Positions 17,388 to 25,684 of a stretch of 64,000 nt of DNA are shown here, piece by piece. A program made the translations under genes and the position numbers. Position 1 is the first letter of the stretch; every line of letters begins with the position of its first letter. The notes under the pieces are model-generated. The model searched no databases and was not told the DNA's origin. It was given only the letters and a program-made list of their open reading frames with translations. Origin of the DNA: Leifsonia sp. AG29 (lineage in GTDB: Bacteria; Actinomycetota; Actinomycetes; Actinomycetales; Microbacteriaceae). The stretch is taken from contig NZ_VMSF01000001.1 in assembly GCF_009765225.1 (NCBI RefSeq), forward strand, positions 1,054,001 through 1,118,000. The letters run 5' to 3'.

Positions 17388-18752
17388 TCAGCCGGTCCGG
17401 AGCACCTCGCGGTACACCTCGATGCCCCGGAGCCAGGTGCTCACCCGGATGCGCTCGTCGCGCGCGTGCAGGGCGCCCCGCTCCTCGCTGCTCAACTCGA
17501 ACGGGGTGAACCGGTACACCGCGGGGCTCAGGCCGGCGAAGTGCCGGGCGTCGCTGGCGCCGAGCATGACATAGGGCACCACGACGGCCTCGGGATGGAT
17601 CCCCTCGACGGCGCGAGCCAGCCGGTCCCACTCCCGCCCGCTCATCGCGGAGACGGGCGACGGCTCGCTCGCGTCGAGCGCATCGATGGCCACCGCCGGG
17701 TCGCGGACGGCGCGGCGGAGGTGCTCGACCGTCCCGGCGACGTCCGACCCCACCGCGATGCGGACATTGACGACGGCCTCGGCGACTTCGGCCAGAGCGT
17801 TGGCCGCCAGACTCCCGCGCAGCTGGGTGACAGCAGCGGTCGTCCGCACGATGGCGCGAGTCTCGTCGCTCAACCTCCCGAACACCGCGCGCAGCAGCGG
17901 CTGGAGGCGGCGCGCGCGAGTGAACACGAAGCGCAACGGCCCCCGGGCGTGCTCTCCGAGGCGTTCGACCATCTCGAGCGTCGGCTCGTTGAGGCGTGCC
18001 GGGAAGGGGCGCGCGTTGATCCTCGTGATCGCGCGCGCCAGCCGGACCGGCGCAGCGACGCGGGGCGGCGTCGAGGCGTGGCCGCCGTGCTGCTCGACGC
18101 GCAGCCGCACGCTCGCGATGCCCTTCTCGCTGACACCGACGACGGCGATCGGCGCGCGCACGCCGGGGAACACTCCCTCCACGATCGCGCCGCCCTCGTC
18201 GAGGACGAGCCGCGGTCGGACGCCGCGGCTCGCGAGCGCCGCCGCGATGGCCCGGGCGCCGCTCCCGAGGGTCTCCTCGTCGTGCCCGAAGCTCAGGTAG
18301 ACGTCGCCGCGCGGTGAGAACCCGTCCCGGAGGAGTCCCTCCACCGCTTCGAGGATGGCCACCAGGGAGCCCTTGTCGTCGATCGCGCCGCGGCCCCACA
18401 GCAGCGCGGCGTCTCCCGTCCCGGTCAGCGTCGCAGCGAAGGGTGGGTGACTCCAGCCTTCGTCGGTCGCGGGGACGACGTCGTAGTGCGCCATGAGCAC
18501 GGTGGGCGCTTCGCCCCCGCTCCCACGCCAGCGGTAGAGGAGGGACCGGCCGTGCTCCTCCCGCTCGAGCGTCGCGTGGAGGAGCGGATACAGCTCAGCC
18601 AGCGCACCGGAGAACCGGTCGAACGCGTCCCAGTCCGTCTCCTCCACGGGATTCCGGGAGACGGTGGGGATCGTCAGCAGTGCGCGGAAGCGCTCGATGG
18701 CCGCCGCGTCTCCGGCGCCGCCGGCGCCGCCGGCGCGGCCCTCGCGGCTCAC
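17388..18752 (-). CDS. M20-family metallopeptidase/aminoacylase
   Basis: A 454-residue M20 di-zinc hydrolase of the carboxypeptidase S/PM20D1 type. Metal ligands appear in order: MAHYDVVPA (His), GRGAIDDKGS (bridging Asp), GHDEETLGSGA (catalytic Glu pair), DEGGA and the late MLGASDARHFAG (His). The first 15 residues are a Gly/Ala run from a 9-base GC repeat near 18719-18735 and may be dispensable. No signal peptide is visible. The ATG overlaps the stop of the macro-domain gene (ATGA), and that gene is one base from csoR, so all three form one operon. Confidence 0.9.
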   Translation of the reverse strand: MSREGRAGGAGGAGDAAAIERFRALLTIPTVSRNPVEETDWDAFDRFSGALAELYPLLHATLEREEHGRSLLYRWRGSGGEAPTVLMAHYDVVPATDEGWSHPPFAATLTGTGDAALLWGRGAIDDKGSLVAILEAVEGLLRDGFSPRGDVYLSFGHDEETLGSGARAIAAALASRGVRPRLVLDEGGAIVEGVFPGVRAPIAVVGVSEKGIASVRLRVEQHGGHASTPPRVAAPVRLARAITRINARPFPARLNEPTLEMVERLGEHARGPLRFVFTRARRLQPLLRAVFGRLSDETRAIVRTTAAVTQLRGSLAANALAEVAEAVVNVRIAVGSDVAGTVEHLRRAVRDPAVAIDALDASEPSPVSAMSGREWDRLARAVEGIHPEAVVVPYVMLGASDARHFAGLSPAVYRFTPFELSSEERGALHARDERIRVSTWLRGIEVYREVLRTG

Positions 18753-19276
18753 TCGCCGGCCGCCGTGCGGAACGCCGACAGCGCCTCCTCGGAGAAGAGC
18801 ACGAACCGCACCGACTCCACCGAACCCACACCGGACGAGAGGACCGCTCGCACGGTGCTGATCGCGACGCGGGCGGCGTCGTCCATCGGCCAGCCGTAGA
18901 CGCCGGCGGAGATGGCGGGGAACGCCACGGTGCGCGCACCGAGCTCCCGGGCGACGCGGAGGGACGACCGGTACGCGTTCTGCAGGAGCGGCGTCCGGTC
19001 CTCTCGTGAGCTCCAGACCGGGCCGACCGCGTGGACGACCCAGCGGGCGTCGAGCTCGCCGCCGGTCGTCGCGACGGCCTGGCCGGTGGGGAGGCCGTCC
19101 GGCAGCACCGTGGCCCGCAGTTCGCGGCAGGCCTCGAGGATGGCCGGGCCGCCGCGCCGGTGGATGGCGCCGTCGACCCCGCCGCCGCCGAGGAGGGAGC
19201 TGTTGGCGGCGTTGACGATCGCGTCCACGGCCTGATCGGTGATGTCGCCGCGGACGATCTCGAGGTAGTCGGTCAC
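18749..19276 (-). CDS. Macro-domain ADP-ribose-binding hydrolase
   Basis: A 175-residue stand-alone macro domain. Family motifs are GDITDQAVDAIVNAAN (residues 10-25), LLGGGGVDGAIHRRGG (substrate loop) and AFPAISAGVYGWP (phosphate loop). Relatives remove O-acetyl-ADP-ribose acetyl groups or ADP-ribose from proteins. The Asn of NAAN and the GGGGVDGAI loop are intact, so it should be active. The GTG start lies one base after the csoR stop, an unusual partnership. Confidence 0.92.
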   Translation of the reverse strand: MTDYLEIVRGDITDQAVDAIVNAANSSLLGGGGVDGAIHRRGGPAILEACRELRATVLPDGLPTGQAVATTGGELDARWVVHAVGPVWSSREDRTPLLQNAYRSSLRVARELGARTVAFPAISAGVYGWPMDDAARVAISTVRAVLSSGVGSVESVRFVLFSEEALSAFRTAAGE

Positions 19277-19277
19277 G

Positions 19278-19556
19278 TCAGCCCCGGTTGTTGGAGAGCT
19301 CGTACACCTTCAGCAGCTCGGCGATGGCGTCGTCCCGCTGGCTGCCGCCCTCCTCGAACATCTCCGACACGTGGGTGCGGAGATGGTTCTCGACCAGGAG
19401 CTTGTTGAGCGAGCCCAGGGACTTCTGTATCGCCAGGGACTGGGTGATGATGTCGATGCAGTAGTCCTCGTTCTCGATCATCTTCTCGAGCCCGCGGAGC
19501 TGCCCCTCGAGGATGCGCGTCCGATGCATCGCGCGCTTCTTGATGTCTGCGATCAC
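19278..19556 (-). CDS. csoR: CsoR-type copper-sensing repressor
   Basis: A 92-residue DUF156/CsoR protein (all-helical tetramer) that releases DNA on binding Cu(I). The family's Cu ligands Cys-His-Cys are partly visible: Cys in NEDYCIDIITQ and His in VENHLRTHVSEM; the second Cys position expected near LNKLL is not obvious, so it could be a CsoR paralogue with changed sensing. The GTG start was chosen because TATCCT lies 6 bases upstream; a longer reading would run through the operator. It is divergent from copZ-copA and co-operonic with the macro-domain and M20 genes. Confidence 0.88.
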   Translation of the reverse strand: MIADIKKRAMHRTRILEGQLRGLEKMIENEDYCIDIITQSLAIQKSLGSLNKLLVENHLRTHVSEMFEEGGSQRDDAIAELLKVYELSNNRG

Positions 19557-19562
19557 CCCACC

Positions 19563-19568
19563 AGGATA
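19563..19568 (-). promoter_or_regulatory. Leaderless -10 element of csoR
   Basis: TATCCT on the minus strand, 6 bases before the GTG at 19556. The CsoR palindrome lies 14 bases upstream of it, in its spacer/-35 area. Confidence 0.6.
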
Positions 19569-19582
19569 GCCCCGATCCCATA

Positions 19583-19597
19583 TACCCCTATGGGGTA
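19583..19597. promoter_or_regulatory. CsoR-type operator
   Basis: TACCCC-TAT-GGGGTA, a perfect 6-bp inverted repeat with C/G-tract arms, the known CsoR operator type. It sits midway between the two divergent -10 elements and would shut both promoters when apo-CsoR binds. Confidence 0.85.
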
Positions 19598-19601
19598 GTG
19601 G

Positions 19602-19607
19602 TAGCAT
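19602..19607 (+). promoter_or_regulatory. Leaderless -10 element of copZ-copA
   Basis: TAGCAT ends 6 bases before the copZ ATG. The operator ends 4 bases upstream of it. Confidence 0.6.
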
Positions 19608-19613
19608 CGTCGC

Positions 19614-19838
19614 ATGCAGACCCGTTACGACGTGCTCGGAATGACCTGCGACCACTGCGCCCGCGCGGTGAGCGGTGAGCTGTCGGCGCTCGAGGGCGTC
19701 TCAGCCGTCGAGGTCGACGTGGAGCAGGGGACCGCGCTTGTGACGAGCGACGGCCCCCTCGACGAGGCTCTCGTCGCCGACGCGGTCGCCGAGGCCGGGT
19801 ACAGCCTCGGGCGGCCGGGGAGGCTGCCGCTCCTGTGA
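19614..19838 (+). CDS. copZ: Copper chaperone CopZ-like HMA-domain protein
   Basis: A 74-residue heavy-metal-associated domain with the Cu(I)-binding motif MTCDHC (residues 10-15). It should carry copper to the N-terminal domain of the ATPase encoded next. Its stop overlaps the copA GTG (GTGA), so the two proteins are produced together under the CsoR operator. Confidence 0.93.
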   Translation: MQTRYDVLGMTCDHCARAVSGELSALEGVSAVEVDVEQGTALVTSDGPLDEALVADAVAEAGYSLGRPGRLPLL

Positions 19839-22015
19839 GCGTCGCACAGACCGCCGCTGCCGATGCGGTGCGCGTCGAGCTCGCGGTCGAGGGCATGACG
19901 TGCGCGAGTTGTGTCGCGCGGGTCGAGCGCAAGCTGCAGCGCGTCCCCGGCGTGGGCGCCAGCGTGAATCTGGCGACCGAGCGGGCAAGCGTGACGGCTC
20001 CCTCCGGTGTCGCGACCGAAGACCTGATCCGCGCGGTCGAGCAGGCCGGGTACAGCGCGCGCGTCATCCCCGCGGAGCGCGAGGCCGGCGACGAGGCATA
20101 CGAGGAGGACGCGTCGTCAGCCCGGCTCGTTCCCCGACTGATCGTCGCCGCCGTCCTCAGCCTCCCCGTCGCGCTGCTCTCCATGGTGCCCGCATTGCGG
20201 TTCCCGGGCTCCGAGATCGTCGCGATGGTGCTGACGCTCCCCGTCGTCCTGTGGGCGGGATGGCCGTTCCACCGGGCCGCTGCCGTGGCACTCCGGCATG
20301 GCTCGGCGACGATGGACACCCTCGTCTCCCTCGGGACGCTCGCCGCGCTCGGCTGGTCCACGGTCGTCGCGCTGACCGGCGCGGACGCGCACCAGTACTT
20401 CGAGGTGGCCGCGGTGGTGACCACCTTCATCCTGATCGGCCGGGTGATCGAGCAGCGCAGCCGGCGACGGGCGGGCGCAGCGCTGCGGTCGCTCCTGGAG
20501 GCGGGCGGCCGCGAGGCGACGCGGCGCACGTCCGGCGGCGGTGAGCACCTGGTTCCCGTGGCGGCGCTCGCTCCCGGCGACCTCGTCGTGGTCCGCCCCG
20601 GGGAGCGGATCCCCGTGGACGGCGTCGTCGAGGAGGGAGCGGCCGGCGTCGACGTGTCCGCCCTCACCGGCGAGTCCCTGCCGGTCGAGGCCGTCCCCGG
20701 GGCCGAGGTGGCAGCGGGCACCATCGCGCTCGGCGGAGCGCTCGCGGTGCGCGCGACCCGCGTCGGCACCGATACCCGCCTCGCGCGCATCGGTGCGCTC
20801 GTCGAGGCCGCTCAGCTGGGCAAGACGCGATCCCAGCGCCTGGCCGACCGCATCTCGGGCGTCTTCGTACCCGTCGTGATCGCTCTCGCTCTCGTCACCT
20901 TCTTCGCGTGGCTGTGGGCGACGGGCAGTGCCGCCACCGCCCTGCAGCCCGCCATCGCCGTGCTCATCGTGGCGTGCCCCTGCGCGCTGGGGCTCGCGAC
21001 CCCCATCGCCCTCCTCGTCGGGACGACCCGGGCGGCTCAGCGCGGAGTCCTCATCTCCGGCGCGGAAGCGCTCGAGACGGCGGGTCGGATCGACACGGTC
21101 GTGTTCGACAAGACCGGAACGCTCACGACCGGGCGCATGGCGGTTCTCGGAGTCACCCCCGCCCCCGGCGAGGACGCCGCCCGCGCGCTCTCTCTGGCCG
21201 CGTCCGCCGAGCGCGGGTCCGAGCATCCGGTCGGCCGGGCGATCGCCGCTGCCAGTCCCGATGCCACCGCCGCTCGTGCGGACGGCTTCCGGTCCGTGGC
21301 GGGCCTCGGCGTGACCGCCGTGGTCGCGGGGGAGGAGGTGGCCGTGGCGCGCACCGACGGTCCCCTCGGGCCCGAGCTCGACGCGGCCGTCGCCTCCTAT
21401 CGTTCGGACGGTCTGACCGTCGTCGTCGTCCGCATCGACGGCGTCGCCCGGGCCGTCATCGGCGTCGGCGACCCGCTGCGGGTCGAAGCGGCGGAGGCGG
21501 TGCGCCGGGTCCGCGGGCTGGGTGCCGAGACCATCGTGCTCAGCGGCGACCACCCCGACACCGTCAGCGCGGTGCTGCGGCCGCTCACCGGCGGGGTTCC
21601 GGGGGAGCGCCTCCCGTTCGTCGGCGGTGCGAGCCCCGAGAGCAAGGCCCAGGAGGTGCGTCGGCTCCGCGACGAGGGGAGGCGCGTCGCCATGGTCGGC
21701 GACGGGATCAACGATGCCGCCGCGCTCGCCGTCTCGGACCTCGGCATCGCGCTCGCCTCGGGATCCGACATCGCCATGGAAGCCGGCGACGTGACCCTCC
21801 TGCGACCGGACCCGCGCCTCGTCGCCGACGCCATCTCGCTGTCGAGGCGGATGCTCGGCGTCATCCGCGGCAATCTCTTCTGGGCGTTCGCCTACAACGT
21901 CGCCGCGCTCCCGGTCGCCGCGCTCGGGCTGCTCGACCCGATGATCGCGGGTGCCGCGATGGCGTTCTCCAGCGTGTTCGTCGTGCTCAACAGCCTGCGC
22001 CTCCGTCGCTTCTGA
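19835..22015 (+). CDS. copA: Copper-exporting P1B-type ATPase
   Basis: A 726-residue P-type ATPase that pumps Cu(I) out of the cytoplasm. Visible: one N-terminal HMA domain with MTCASC (about residues 22-27), the transport motif CPC in IVACPCALG, the actuator motif TGES, the phosphorylation motif DKTGT, the HP motif in GSEHPVGRA and the hinge GDGINDAAAL. The membrane-embedded CPC marks a Cu(I)/Ag(I) type. It starts with GTG overlapping copZ. Eight membrane helices are expected. Confidence 0.96.
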   Translation: MSVAQTAAADAVRVELAVEGMTCASCVARVERKLQRVPGVGASVNLATERASVTAPSGVATEDLIRAVEQAGYSARVIPAEREAGDEAYEEDASSARLVPRLIVAAVLSLPVALLSMVPALRFPGSEIVAMVLTLPVVLWAGWPFHRAAAVALRHGSATMDTLVSLGTLAALGWSTVVALTGADAHQYFEVAAVVTTFILIGRVIEQRSRRRAGAALRSLLEAGGREATRRTSGGGEHLVPVAALAPGDLVVVRPGERIPVDGVVEEGAAGVDVSALTGESLPVEAVPGAEVAAGTIALGGALAVRATRVGTDTRLARIGALVEAAQLGKTRSQRLADRISGVFVPVVIALALVTFFAWLWATGSAATALQPAIAVLIVACPCALGLATPIALLVGTTRAAQRGVLISGAEALETAGRIDTVVFDKTGTLTTGRMAVLGVTPAPGEDAARALSLAASAERGSEHPVGRAIAAASPDATAARADGFRSVAGLGVTAVVAGEEVAVARTDGPLGPELDAAVASYRSDGLTVVVVRIDGVARAVIGVGDPLRVEAAEAVRRVRGLGAETIVLSGDHPDTVSAVLRPLTGGVPGERLPFVGGASPESKAQEVRRLRDEGRRVAMVGDGINDAAALAVSDLGIALASGSDIAMEAGDVTLLRPDPRLVADAISLSRRMLGVIRGNLFWAFAYNVAALPVAALGLLDPMIAGAAMAFSSVFVVLNSLRLRRF

Positions 22016-22173
22016 CGACGTTCCGCGATTACCAGAAAAGGTGTGCTGGAAACGAACAGTTCACCGGCGCGTCGTCGCTTCTCCCTCGAACGGGGGGTAT
22101 GGGAGGACATACAGCCGGGTCTATCCTCAACGCAGGGGTTGAGAAATATTCGTTTTACAGGAAAGGCCCGACT
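22016..22173. other. AT-richer intergenic stretch upstream of RbsD/FucU gene
   Basis: This 158-base gap is visibly poorer in G+C than its surroundings. TATCCT at 22122-22127 is a possible -10, with a 46-base leader before the TTG start. No clear terminator for copA and no operator resembling the CsoR site is present. Confidence 0.4.
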
Positions 22174-22602
22174 TTGCTGAAGAACCTCAGCCCGCTGCTG
22201 TCCGGTGCGCTCCTGAGCGCCCTGGATGCCATGAATGACGGCGATACGCTTACCCTCGTCGGCAGCGGTTATCCGGAACAAGAGATCACCACGCCCATCG
22301 TCCACCTGGGGGAGGACGTCACCACCGAGGCCGCCGCAGAGGCGATCCTCAGTGTTCTACCGCTCGACAGCTTCGACCCGTCTCCGATCGTCTTCCTGGA
22401 CCTCGGCGACGAACCCTACGACGTCCCGGACGTCGCCTTCGCGGTGAACGGCATCGCGTCGGATGCCGAGCTTCGCCGTGTCCCGATGACCCGTCTCGAG
22501 CTGGCGCCGTTCGTCGAGCTCGCCCGGCGCTCCGCGGTCACCGTGCGCGTCGGGTCCGACGCCCCGCCCTGCGCGTTCCTGCTTCGCCGGGGCAGCCTGT
22601 AG
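22174..22602 (+). CDS. RbsD/FucU family protein
   Basis: A 142-residue protein of the sugar mutarotase/pyranase family (ribose pyranase RbsD, fucose mutarotase FucU), which interconvert ring forms of free sugars. The start LLKNLSPLLSGALLSALDAM and the segment LTLVGSGYP match the family, although the usual catalytic His of the NANFP/H-type motif is not evident. I chose the TTG at 22174 because AGGAAAGG lies 7 bases upstream; an in-frame ATG near 22099 has no such support. No sugar transporter is adjacent. Confidence 0.75.
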   Translation: MLKNLSPLLSGALLSALDAMNDGDTLTLVGSGYPEQEITTPIVHLGEDVTTEAAAEAILSVLPLDSFDPSPIVFLDLGDEPYDVPDVAFAVNGIASDAELRRVPMTRLELAPFVELARRSAVTVRVGSDAPPCAFLLRRGSL

Positions 22603-22670
22603 CACCGCCGCATTCCGCACAGCGCCCGCCGGCCGGGGAGGTCTCGCCCCGGCCGCGCGGGCGCACCGCG

Positions 22671-22676
22671 TAGAGT
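22671..22676 (+). promoter_or_regulatory. Leaderless -10 element
   Basis: TAGAGT ends 8 bases before the GTG at 22685. A TTG at 22679 would leave only 2 bases, which argues for the GTG. Confidence 0.45.
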
Positions 22677-22684
22677 GGTTGACC

Positions 22685-23038
22685 GTGTCCACTCCGCGCG
22701 CCCGCACGCCGCAGCAACCCGCTTTCAACCGGGCCGCGCTCGTTCCCGGGCTCCTCGGCGCGATCGCGCTGCTCGCCGGCCTCGCGCTCGTCGGCGGCGA
22801 GTGGTACCTGTACATCCGCTACGCGGCGTGCGTCCTGGCCCTGATCCTGTGCGTGTTCGCCGGCCAGGCGCGCCAGTGGTGGTGGCTCGCGGGCCTCCTC
22901 CCGCTCGCCGTGCTGTGGAACCCGGTCTGGCCGATCCCGCTCGCCGACCTGGCGCTGCGCGGATTGAGCATCGCCGGGGCCGTCGTCTTCACCGTCGCGG
23001 CGATCACGATCAAGATCCCCGCCGATCCGCGTCGCTGA
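22685..23038 (+). CDS. Small tryptophan-rich membrane protein (DUF6804-like)
   Basis: A 117-residue protein with four hydrophobic segments and the motif QWWWLAGLLPLAVLWNPVWP, recalled from DUF6804 members. A short basic N-terminus precedes helix 1, and the C-terminus ends in PRR. Function unknown. It is transcribed from its own leaderless promoter. Confidence 0.7.
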   Translation: MSTPRARTPQQPAFNRAALVPGLLGAIALLAGLALVGGEWYLYIRYAACVLALILCVFAGQARQWWWLAGLLPLAVLWNPVWPIPLADLALRGLSIAGAVVFTVAAITIKIPADPRR

Positions 23039-23205
23039 AAGCCCGCGCGTCCGGTAAAATGGACATGCGCGACCGTCCTGCGTCGCGCCGTCCGGTGCTC
23101 TGGCACCCGGATCGGGGCCGATCGGCTCCCGTCCGGTACCGCACCGGCCCTCACGCCCACCGGCGTCGCGCTCTCCGTCAGCGCGCGGCGCACCACTGGA
23201 GGACC
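23039..23205 (+). promoter_or_regulatory. Promoter and GC-rich leader of the SNF2-type gene
   Basis: TAAAAT (23055-23060) is a near-consensus -10. Transcription from about 23067 would give a leader of nearly 140 bases before the ATG at 23206. The leader contains GC palindromes (for example GCCGATCGGC near 23121) and could fold. The frame is open through the leader, but its translation is Arg-rich and not protein-like. Confidence 0.4.
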
Positions 23206-25368
23206 ATGTCTCGTTCGGGTCAGCGCACCACCTCGTCGCGCCCGCAGCAACGGCGGAACCGGCACGCCAACAACGACGGCCTCATCCCCGTCCTCGCCCG
23301 CAAGGTGCGCGAGGTCGAAGCGAAGGCCGCCGACGGGAAGAAGCTCGGCCCCACGAACCGCACCAAGTTCCAGGTCATCGCCTTCCTCATGCGCGAGGAG
23401 CGCGCCCGCGCCAAGGCCGATGCCGAGCTGTCGGACGCCGCGCGCGCCGAGCAGCTCAAACGGCTGGACGGCATCGCGACCATCCTGGCCAAGACCGCGG
23501 CCCGCGACACGTCGCTCATCACGCTGCTCGAGAGCGAGTCGCCCCCGACCGCGACCGCCCAGAAGATGCGCCGCGACTGGCTGCTCGAGTCCGGCACCGA
23601 GCTGAGCCCCGACGACCTCATCATCACGTTCGAGCGTCCGGCGCCGAAGCAGGACAGCGTGATCCCTCCCGAGCTCGCGGAGAAGCAGGTCGTGCCGCCC
23701 TCGGTGAAGGCGCGGCAGCTCTCGAACCCGTTCCTCGCGCCCGATCTCAGCCGGCTTCAGCCTCCCGCCCCCACCCCGCGCCGGAGGCTCGACTCCTGGG
23801 AGCTCCTCGGCCCGCTGTTCAAGTCGTTCGAGTACGGTGCGGGCGGCCAGGCCGCCAGCATGGAGCTGCCGCCGGCGCCGCCGATCGATCGCTACTCGCC
23901 CACCGGGCTGGAGCTCATGCACCACCAGTCGCGCTTCATCGAGAGCGTGCGGCAGGGGCACCGCACGTTCCTGCTCGCCGACGAGCCCGGCCTCGGCAAG
24001 ACGGCCCAGTCGATCCTCGCCGCGTCGGTCGCAGGTGCCTACCCGCTGCTCGCCGTCGTGCCCAACGTCGTCAAGATGAACTGGGCGCGCGAGGTCGAGC
24101 GCTGGACGCCGCACCGCCGCGCCACCGTCATCCACGGCGACGGGGAGGGCCTCGACGCGTTCGCGGACGTCGTCATCGTGAACTACGAGGTGCTCGACCG
24201 GCACCTGTCGTGGCTCAGCACGCTGGGCTTCCAGGGCATGGTGGTCGACGAGGCCCACTTCATCAAGAACCTCCACTCGCAGCGCTCCCGGCTCGTCCTC
24301 GGCCTCGCCGAGGCGATCCGCTCGACGACGCACGATCCGCTCCTGATCGCACTGACCGGCACGCCGCTCATCAACGACATCGACGACTTCAAGGCGATCT
24401 GGCAGTTCCTCGGCTGGATCGACGGCAGCAAGCCGACCGCCGAGCTCATGGAGCGCTTGGAGGAGACGGGGCTGACCCCGGCCGACTTCGGGTTCTACGC
24501 CGCGGCGCGCGAGGCCGTGATCGACCTCGGGATCGTCCGCCGCCGCAAGCTCGACGTGGCTGCCGACCTGCCGAGCCGACGCGTGGTCGACCTCCCCGTC
24601 GAACTCGACGACGACCTCGGCCGGTCGATCCGGCAGGCCGAGAAGGAGCTCGCCGCCCGCCTGGTCGCGCGCTTCCACCGCGCAGCCGCCGCCGGCCGCC
24701 CCGACACGTTCGACGGCGACGACGAGGCGCATCGCCGGCACCTCATCCGCCTCGTCGCCCAGTCGGAGCTGGAGGAGTCGAAGTCGGCGAAGACCGGCGA
24801 CAACGTCTTCACCATGGTGCGCCGCATCGGGCAGGCGAAGGCCGGGCTGGCGATCGACTACACCGCGCAGCTCGCGCGGTCGGTCGGCAAGGTCGTCTTC
24901 TTCGCCAAGCACATCGACGTGATGGACGCGGCCGAGGAGGCGTTCGCCGCCCGGGACCTGAAGACTATCTCGATCCGCGGGGACCAGTCCGCGCTCTCGC
25001 GCCAGAAGGAGATCGACGCCTTCAACAACGACCCCGACGTGGCGGTGGCCGTCTGCTCGCTGACCGCGGCAGGCGTGGGCCTCAACCTGCAGGCCGCCTC
25101 CAACGTCGTCCTCGCCGAACTGTCCTGGACGGCCGCCGAGCAGACCCAGGCCATCGACCGGGTCCACCGGATCGGCCAGGAGGAGCCCGTCACCGCCTGG
25201 CGGATCATCGCCGCGCAGACGATCGACGCGAAGATCGCCGAGCTCATCGACGCCAAGCAGGGCCTCGCAGCCCGGGCGCTCGACGGCAGCGATGTCGAGG
25301 TGGGGTCGGGCGACTCGGTCCAGCTCGACGCGCTCATCCACCTGCTCGAGGAGGCGCTGGGCGACTAG
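23206..25368 (+). CDS. SNF2-family DEAH ATPase (orphan)
   Basis: A 720-residue SWI2/SNF2 ATPase. The first 200 residues form a helical, charged region of unknown function. The motor follows: Walker A in DEPGLGKTAQS (usual DEMGLGKT, Met to Pro), Walker B DEAH, motif III LTGTPLIND, and the C-terminal lobe with AAGVGLNLQAAS and QAIDRVHRIGQ (motif VI). No nuclease, methylase or helicase partner is nearby, so it is not part of a visible restriction or defence module. The layout is closest to SMARCAL1-like DNA translocases. GGAGGA precedes the ATG by 2-3 bases. Confidence 0.88.
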   Translation: MSRSGQRTTSSRPQQRRNRHANNDGLIPVLARKVREVEAKAADGKKLGPTNRTKFQVIAFLMREERARAKADAELSDAARAEQLKRLDGIATILAKTAARDTSLITLLESESPPTATAQKMRRDWLLESGTELSPDDLIITFERPAPKQDSVIPPELAEKQVVPPSVKARQLSNPFLAPDLSRLQPPAPTPRRRLDSWELLGPLFKSFEYGAGGQAASMELPPAPPIDRYSPTGLELMHHQSRFIESVRQGHRTFLLADEPGLGKTAQSILAASVAGAYPLLAVVPNVVKMNWAREVERWTPHRRATVIHGDGEGLDAFADVVIVNYEVLDRHLSWLSTLGFQGMVVDEAHFIKNLHSQRSRLVLGLAEAIRSTTHDPLLIALTGTPLINDIDDFKAIWQFLGWIDGSKPTAELMERLEETGLTPADFGFYAAAREAVIDLGIVRRRKLDVAADLPSRRVVDLPVELDDDLGRSIRQAEKELAARLVARFHRAAAAGRPDTFDGDDEAHRRHLIRLVAQSELEESKSAKTGDNVFTMVRRIGQAKAGLAIDYTAQLARSVGKVVFFAKHIDVMDAAEEAFAARDLKTISIRGDQSALSRQKEIDAFNNDPDVAVAVCSLTAAGVGLNLQAASNVVLAELSWTAAEQTQAIDRVHRIGQEEPVTAWRIIAAQTIDAKIAELIDAKQGLAARALDGSDVEVGSGDSVQLDALIHLLEEALGD

Positions 25369-25380
25369 GCGCCGAGGGGG

Positions 25381-25593
25381 TCAGCCGATCTCGTCCTCGT
25401 CGTCGTCGAGCGGCACGGGCCGGTCGTCATCCGGGACGAGGAGGTCGTCCGCCTCCTCGTCGTCGACGGGGAGGTCGTCGGGGTCGTGCACGACGGGCGC
25501 GGGCTCATAGTCGCCCTCCTGCGCCTCTCGGAACTCGTCGAGGTCGTCGTCGCGCCGGGGGGTGCCGGCGGTTCCCGTGTCGCTCTCGCTCAT
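25381..25593 (-). CDS. Small highly acidic protein
   Basis: A 70-residue protein, more than a third Asp/Glu, with DDE/DDD runs and almost no hydrophobic core, so it is probably disordered. The start ATG is set by TACCCT 6 bases upstream. It converges with the SNF2 gene across 12 bases. I do not recognise the family; such proteins are common and unannotated in Microbacteriaceae. Confidence 0.65.
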   Translation of the reverse strand: MSESDTGTAGTPRRDDDLDEFREAQEGDYEPAPVVHDPDDLPVDDEEADDLLVPDDDRPVPLDDDEDEIG

Positions 25594-25599
25594 GCTGAG

Positions 25600-25605
25600 A
25601 GGGTA
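25600..25605 (-). promoter_or_regulatory. Leaderless -10 element of the acidic-protein gene
   Basis: TACCCT, 6 bases before the ATG at 25593 on the minus strand. Confidence 0.55.
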
Positions 25606-25684
25606 CCGCCGCCCGGAGCGGGCGGGAAGCGCCCCGAGGCCCGGGTCCCGGGTCCCGGGCGCGGCGCCGGGTTCGGCGCGCGGC

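Noticed and set aside
18719..18735. 9-base GC tandem repeat in the M20 gene as a phase-variable repeat.
   Set aside because: Only about two copies and in frame; it just encodes Gly/Ala.
22675..23205. In-frame N-terminal extension of the SNF2 protein.
   Set aside because: Arg-rich, non-conserved-looking; GGAGGA and ATG at 23206 give a normal start.
22819..25341. An 840-codon minus-strand frame opposite the SNF2 gene.
   Set aside because: No domain and skewed composition; SNF2 motifs lie on the plus strand.
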